Shown here: positions 15,474-17,287 of the stretch, piece by piece
How the letters are laid out: every line of letters starts with the position of its first letter
How positions within the stretch are numbered: position 1 is the stretch's first letter
Source: Candidatus Poribacteria bacterium
Lineage (GTDB): Bacteria; Poribacteria; DTPJ01; WJIO01
Length of the DNA stretch: 17,287 nt
Reading direction: 5' to 3'
Assembly (NCBI GenBank): GCA_014730235.1
Contig: WJIO01000138.1
Coordinates: 1-17,287, forward strand
The notes under the pieces: model-generated
Database searches by the model: none
Seen by the model: the letters and a program-made list of their open reading frames with translations, nothing else
Told to the model about the DNA's origin: nothing
Program-made: the position numbers and the translations under genes

Positions 15474-17270
15474 TCAAGTTCCTGCTGAAGACAATGGCAG
15501 TTCCACGCGCATTTTAGCACCTTTGCCAATTCCATCACTAAAAGCAGATATTTTTCCACCAATGCTTTTCATAAACTTGGATATGGAATGAAGCCCAAGC
15601 CCACTGCCTGAATCTTTAGTTGTATACCCGGATCTGAAAATCAGATCAATTCTGTCCTTTGTAATACCAATACCATTGTCATAAACTTCTATCACAAGAA
15701 AATCTGATTCTGTATAACACAAAATATTTAAAAAATAGGGATCACTTGGTTTTTCTGTTTTCTCTCTTTCATCAATAGCTTCTATAGAATTCTTTATAAG
15801 ATTTACCATCATTTGATGAAACTGAGTCTCTTGAATATTTATAAATTCTGGTGCTTTTTCACAATCTATCTCTACTGCTATACCTCTTTTTTCAATAGAA
15901 TCCTGTAAAAGAAAAACTGCATTATCCAGAGCTTCTCTAAGACGAGATTCCTTTAACTGCGAGCTTCTCTTGCTTAATGCTTTTTCTGTTAGTATAATAT
16001 CAGAAATGTGTTCAGTTCTTTTTCGAACTCTATCCACGATTCTCATCAATTCCTGATTTTGTCTGGTAAAATCATCAGCAAGAGCAATAATAAACGGTGC
16101 AACTTTTTTACCCTGGGGATCGTTATCGACAAAAGAGCTAAAACTATCCTGGTGCTCTTTAACCATCTTTGCCAGGAATTGAAGATGACGGGTGAGTTTG
16201 TTATTATCCAGGTTTTCCTGTATAGTTCCGATGCCTATATTAACACTGTTAATTGCATTTCCTATATTATGAAGTATGGTGTCAACAATCTCCAACCTTC
16301 CCTGATCATAGGCCTGAGCTTCCCGTTTTAATATTTGTTTCATGGCTTCCAGAGTTTGCTTTTTCTCAGTTATATCTTGAGCAACACCTAGAATTTCTAC
16401 AGGTTTACCATTTTTATTGCGCAGAAATGAAACTCTTGTCTCTACCCATATTTTACTTCCGTCTTTATGAGTCATTTCCAATTCCATATTGCGGGATCTG
16501 AATTGATCTCTGTACTTAATATTATTTTTACTGGATAACTCCTCCACTAATATTCTTAATGCTTTTTTAAATGATTCAGGTGTAAGGAATTTGCTAAAGG
16601 CCCGATTCACAACATCATCAACTTTATAGTTCAACACATTTTCTACAGAAGGACTGATATAGGTAAAATTCAGATTCATATCTATAGTCCAGACTACATC
16701 TGCAAGATTTTCAGCCAGTAAACGATAGCGTCTTTTGCTTTCCCGAAGAGAATCCAGCAAACGTTTTCTTTCCGTAATATCACGCAGAACAACAAAATAG
16801 GCTTTTTTATCTAACCAGATTGTTTCTATAACCCTCATTTCTGCAACTGTCATATCCTCTTTGCTTCTATAAACGCTGACTTCAGTAACTTTATCTGTGA
16901 ATATAGGAAACGTAAAAAGCTCTCCGAGTAATTCTTCTCTTTTCCTTCCAAACATATCTATTGCGGCGGGATTTACAAATCTAACAATTCTATCTCTATC
17001 AACAATTATAATCGCATCAACATTTATTCTGGTAATTGTATTGAATTTACTTTCGAGCAGTTTTATGGACTTTATTGACCTTTTAATTTCTTCACTGGCC
17101 CGTTCAAGATCATGGCTTAACTGAAGGGCTGATTCATTTTCTATGCCGCACTTAGAACATCTAAAAATATCATCAACCAAAGCTCTATAAGTTAATAAAT
17201 TTGGTAGAGACTGTTCCAAAGATCCAAGTAATTCCATACTTGAAGATTTATTGTTTTCCAAATCAGGCAT
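15474..17270 (-). CDS. Soluble double-PAS sensor histidine kinase
   Basis: 598 aa. Domains in order: an N-terminal stretch with a CxxC (Cys38-Ser-Lys-Cys41, [12 protein letters not shown]) and coiled coil to about 80; PAS 1 (about 80-170, ending [11 protein letters not shown]); PAS 2 with PAC (about 178-305, ending [11 protein letters not shown]); a dimerisation helix with the phospho-acceptor His334 in [13 protein letters not shown]; and the HATPase (about 445-595) with N box Asn494 ([12 protein letters not shown]), DNGIGI (531-536), and [16 protein letters not shown]. The His-to-N-box distance (about 160 residues) is longer than usual. No transmembrane segment, so the signal is sensed in the cytoplasm. 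Its stop is 25 bases before the response-regulator start, as expected for a cognate pair. The upstream promoter is outside the window, since the ATG is 17 bases from the edge. Confidence 0.94.
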   Translation of the reverse strand: MPDLENNKSSSMELLGSLEQSLPNLLTYRALVDDIFRCSKCGIENESALQLSHDLERASEEIKRSIKSIKLLESKFNTITRINVDAIIIVDRDRIVRFVNPAAIDMFGRKREELLGELFTFPIFTDKVTEVSVYRSKEDMTVAEMRVIETIWLDKKAYFVVLRDITERKRLLDSLRESKRRYRLLAENLADVVWTIDMNLNFTYISPSVENVLNYKVDDVVNRAFSKFLTPESFKKALRILVEELSSKNNIKYRDQFRSRNMELEMTHKDGSKIWVETRVSFLRNKNGKPVEILGVAQDITEKKQTLEAMKQILKREAQAYDQGRLEIVDTILHNIGNAINSVNIGIGTIQENLDNNKLTRHLQFLAKMVKEHQDSFSSFVDNDPQGKKVAPFIIALADDFTRQNQELMRIVDRVRKRTEHISDIILTEKALSKRSSQLKESRLREALDNAVFLLQDSIEKRGIAVEIDCEKAPEFINIQETQFHQMMVNLIKNSIEAIDEREKTEKPSDPYFLNILCYTESDFLVIEVYDNGIGITKDRIDLIFRSGYTTKDSGSGLGLHSISKFMKSIGGKISAFSDGIGKGAKMRVELPLSSAGT

Positions 17271-17287
17271 AATAACACCATAAACAG

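Noticed and set aside
15449-15562. N-terminal extension of the response regulator
   Set aside because: It would overlap the kinase C-terminus, and the added residues are low-complexity and not REC-like. ATG at 15448 has GAGGGG six bases upstream.
1-17287. CRISPR arrays, tRNA, rRNA and riboswitches
   Set aside because: No regularly spaced direct repeats, cloverleaf or known riboswitch core was seen on reading both strands of the gaps. A covariance search was not possible here.

Overview
The window comes from an uncultured-type, moderately AT-rich Gram-negative-like bacterium. The mix of genes (several Gfo/Idh/MocA oxidoreductases, a TIM-barrel sugar isomerase, a GH29 fucosidase, a DUF4185-like propeller, an ECF sigma/zinc-finger anti-sigma pair, and a PAS kinase with a sigma-54 activator) recalls Poribacteria, Planctomycetes and related environmental lineages. 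That placement is inference: there is no rRNA or other marker gene in the window.

Layout. (1) 1-558 holds a decayed transposase (minus strand) followed by AT-rich intergenic DNA. (2) 559-4303 (plus strand) has a free-standing NRPS-type adenylation-carrier didomain protein, then a 393-bp gap with a good sigma-70-type promoter, then an ECF sigma factor and, one base after its stop codon, an anti-sigma factor whose HC2 zinc finger is fused to a MEDS ligand-sensing domain. A strong intrinsic terminator ends this unit at 4327-4367. (3) 4497-13125 (minus strand, transcribed from 13125 toward 4497) is an eight-gene carbohydrate-catabolism run: GH29 alpha-L-fucosidase with a discoidin-like domain, DUF4185-like propeller, Gfo/Idh/MocA dehydrogenase, TIM-barrel isomerase/epimerase, a second Gfo/Idh/MocA dehydrogenase, GNAT acetyltransferase, a carbon-nitrogen hydrolase with an N-terminal jelly-roll module, and a class II aldolase. 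Tight spacing and overlaps (fucosidase/propeller, GNAT/hydrolase) indicate one operon or two to three sub-operons. The logic appears to be release of a fucosylated sugar, oxidation and isomerisation of its ring, removal or addition of acyl or amide groups, and retro-aldol cleavage. No signal peptide, transporter or kinase is visible, so the substrate must be imported by proteins coded elsewhere. (4) 13538-17270 (minus strand) is a soluble double-PAS histidine kinase followed 25 bases later by a REC-PAS-AAA+(sigma-54)-Fis response regulator. It lies upstream of the catabolic run and in the same direction, but no sigma-54 promoter was found in the window, so the target is not known.

Between genes there is a recurring family of small palindromic elements (4371-4486, about 13160-13296, and degenerate copies near 2675-2747 and 13453-13529). 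They share the core GTCATTCCTGC/GCAGGAATGAC and look like non-autonomous MITE/REP-type repeats. The most interesting items are the zinc-finger/MEDS anti-sigma fusion, the NRPS adenylation domain with Asn in place of the usual Asp for amino-group binding, the jelly-roll/nitrilase fusion inside a sugar operon, and a dehydrogenase with a roughly 40-residue charged helical insert in its Rossmann fold.
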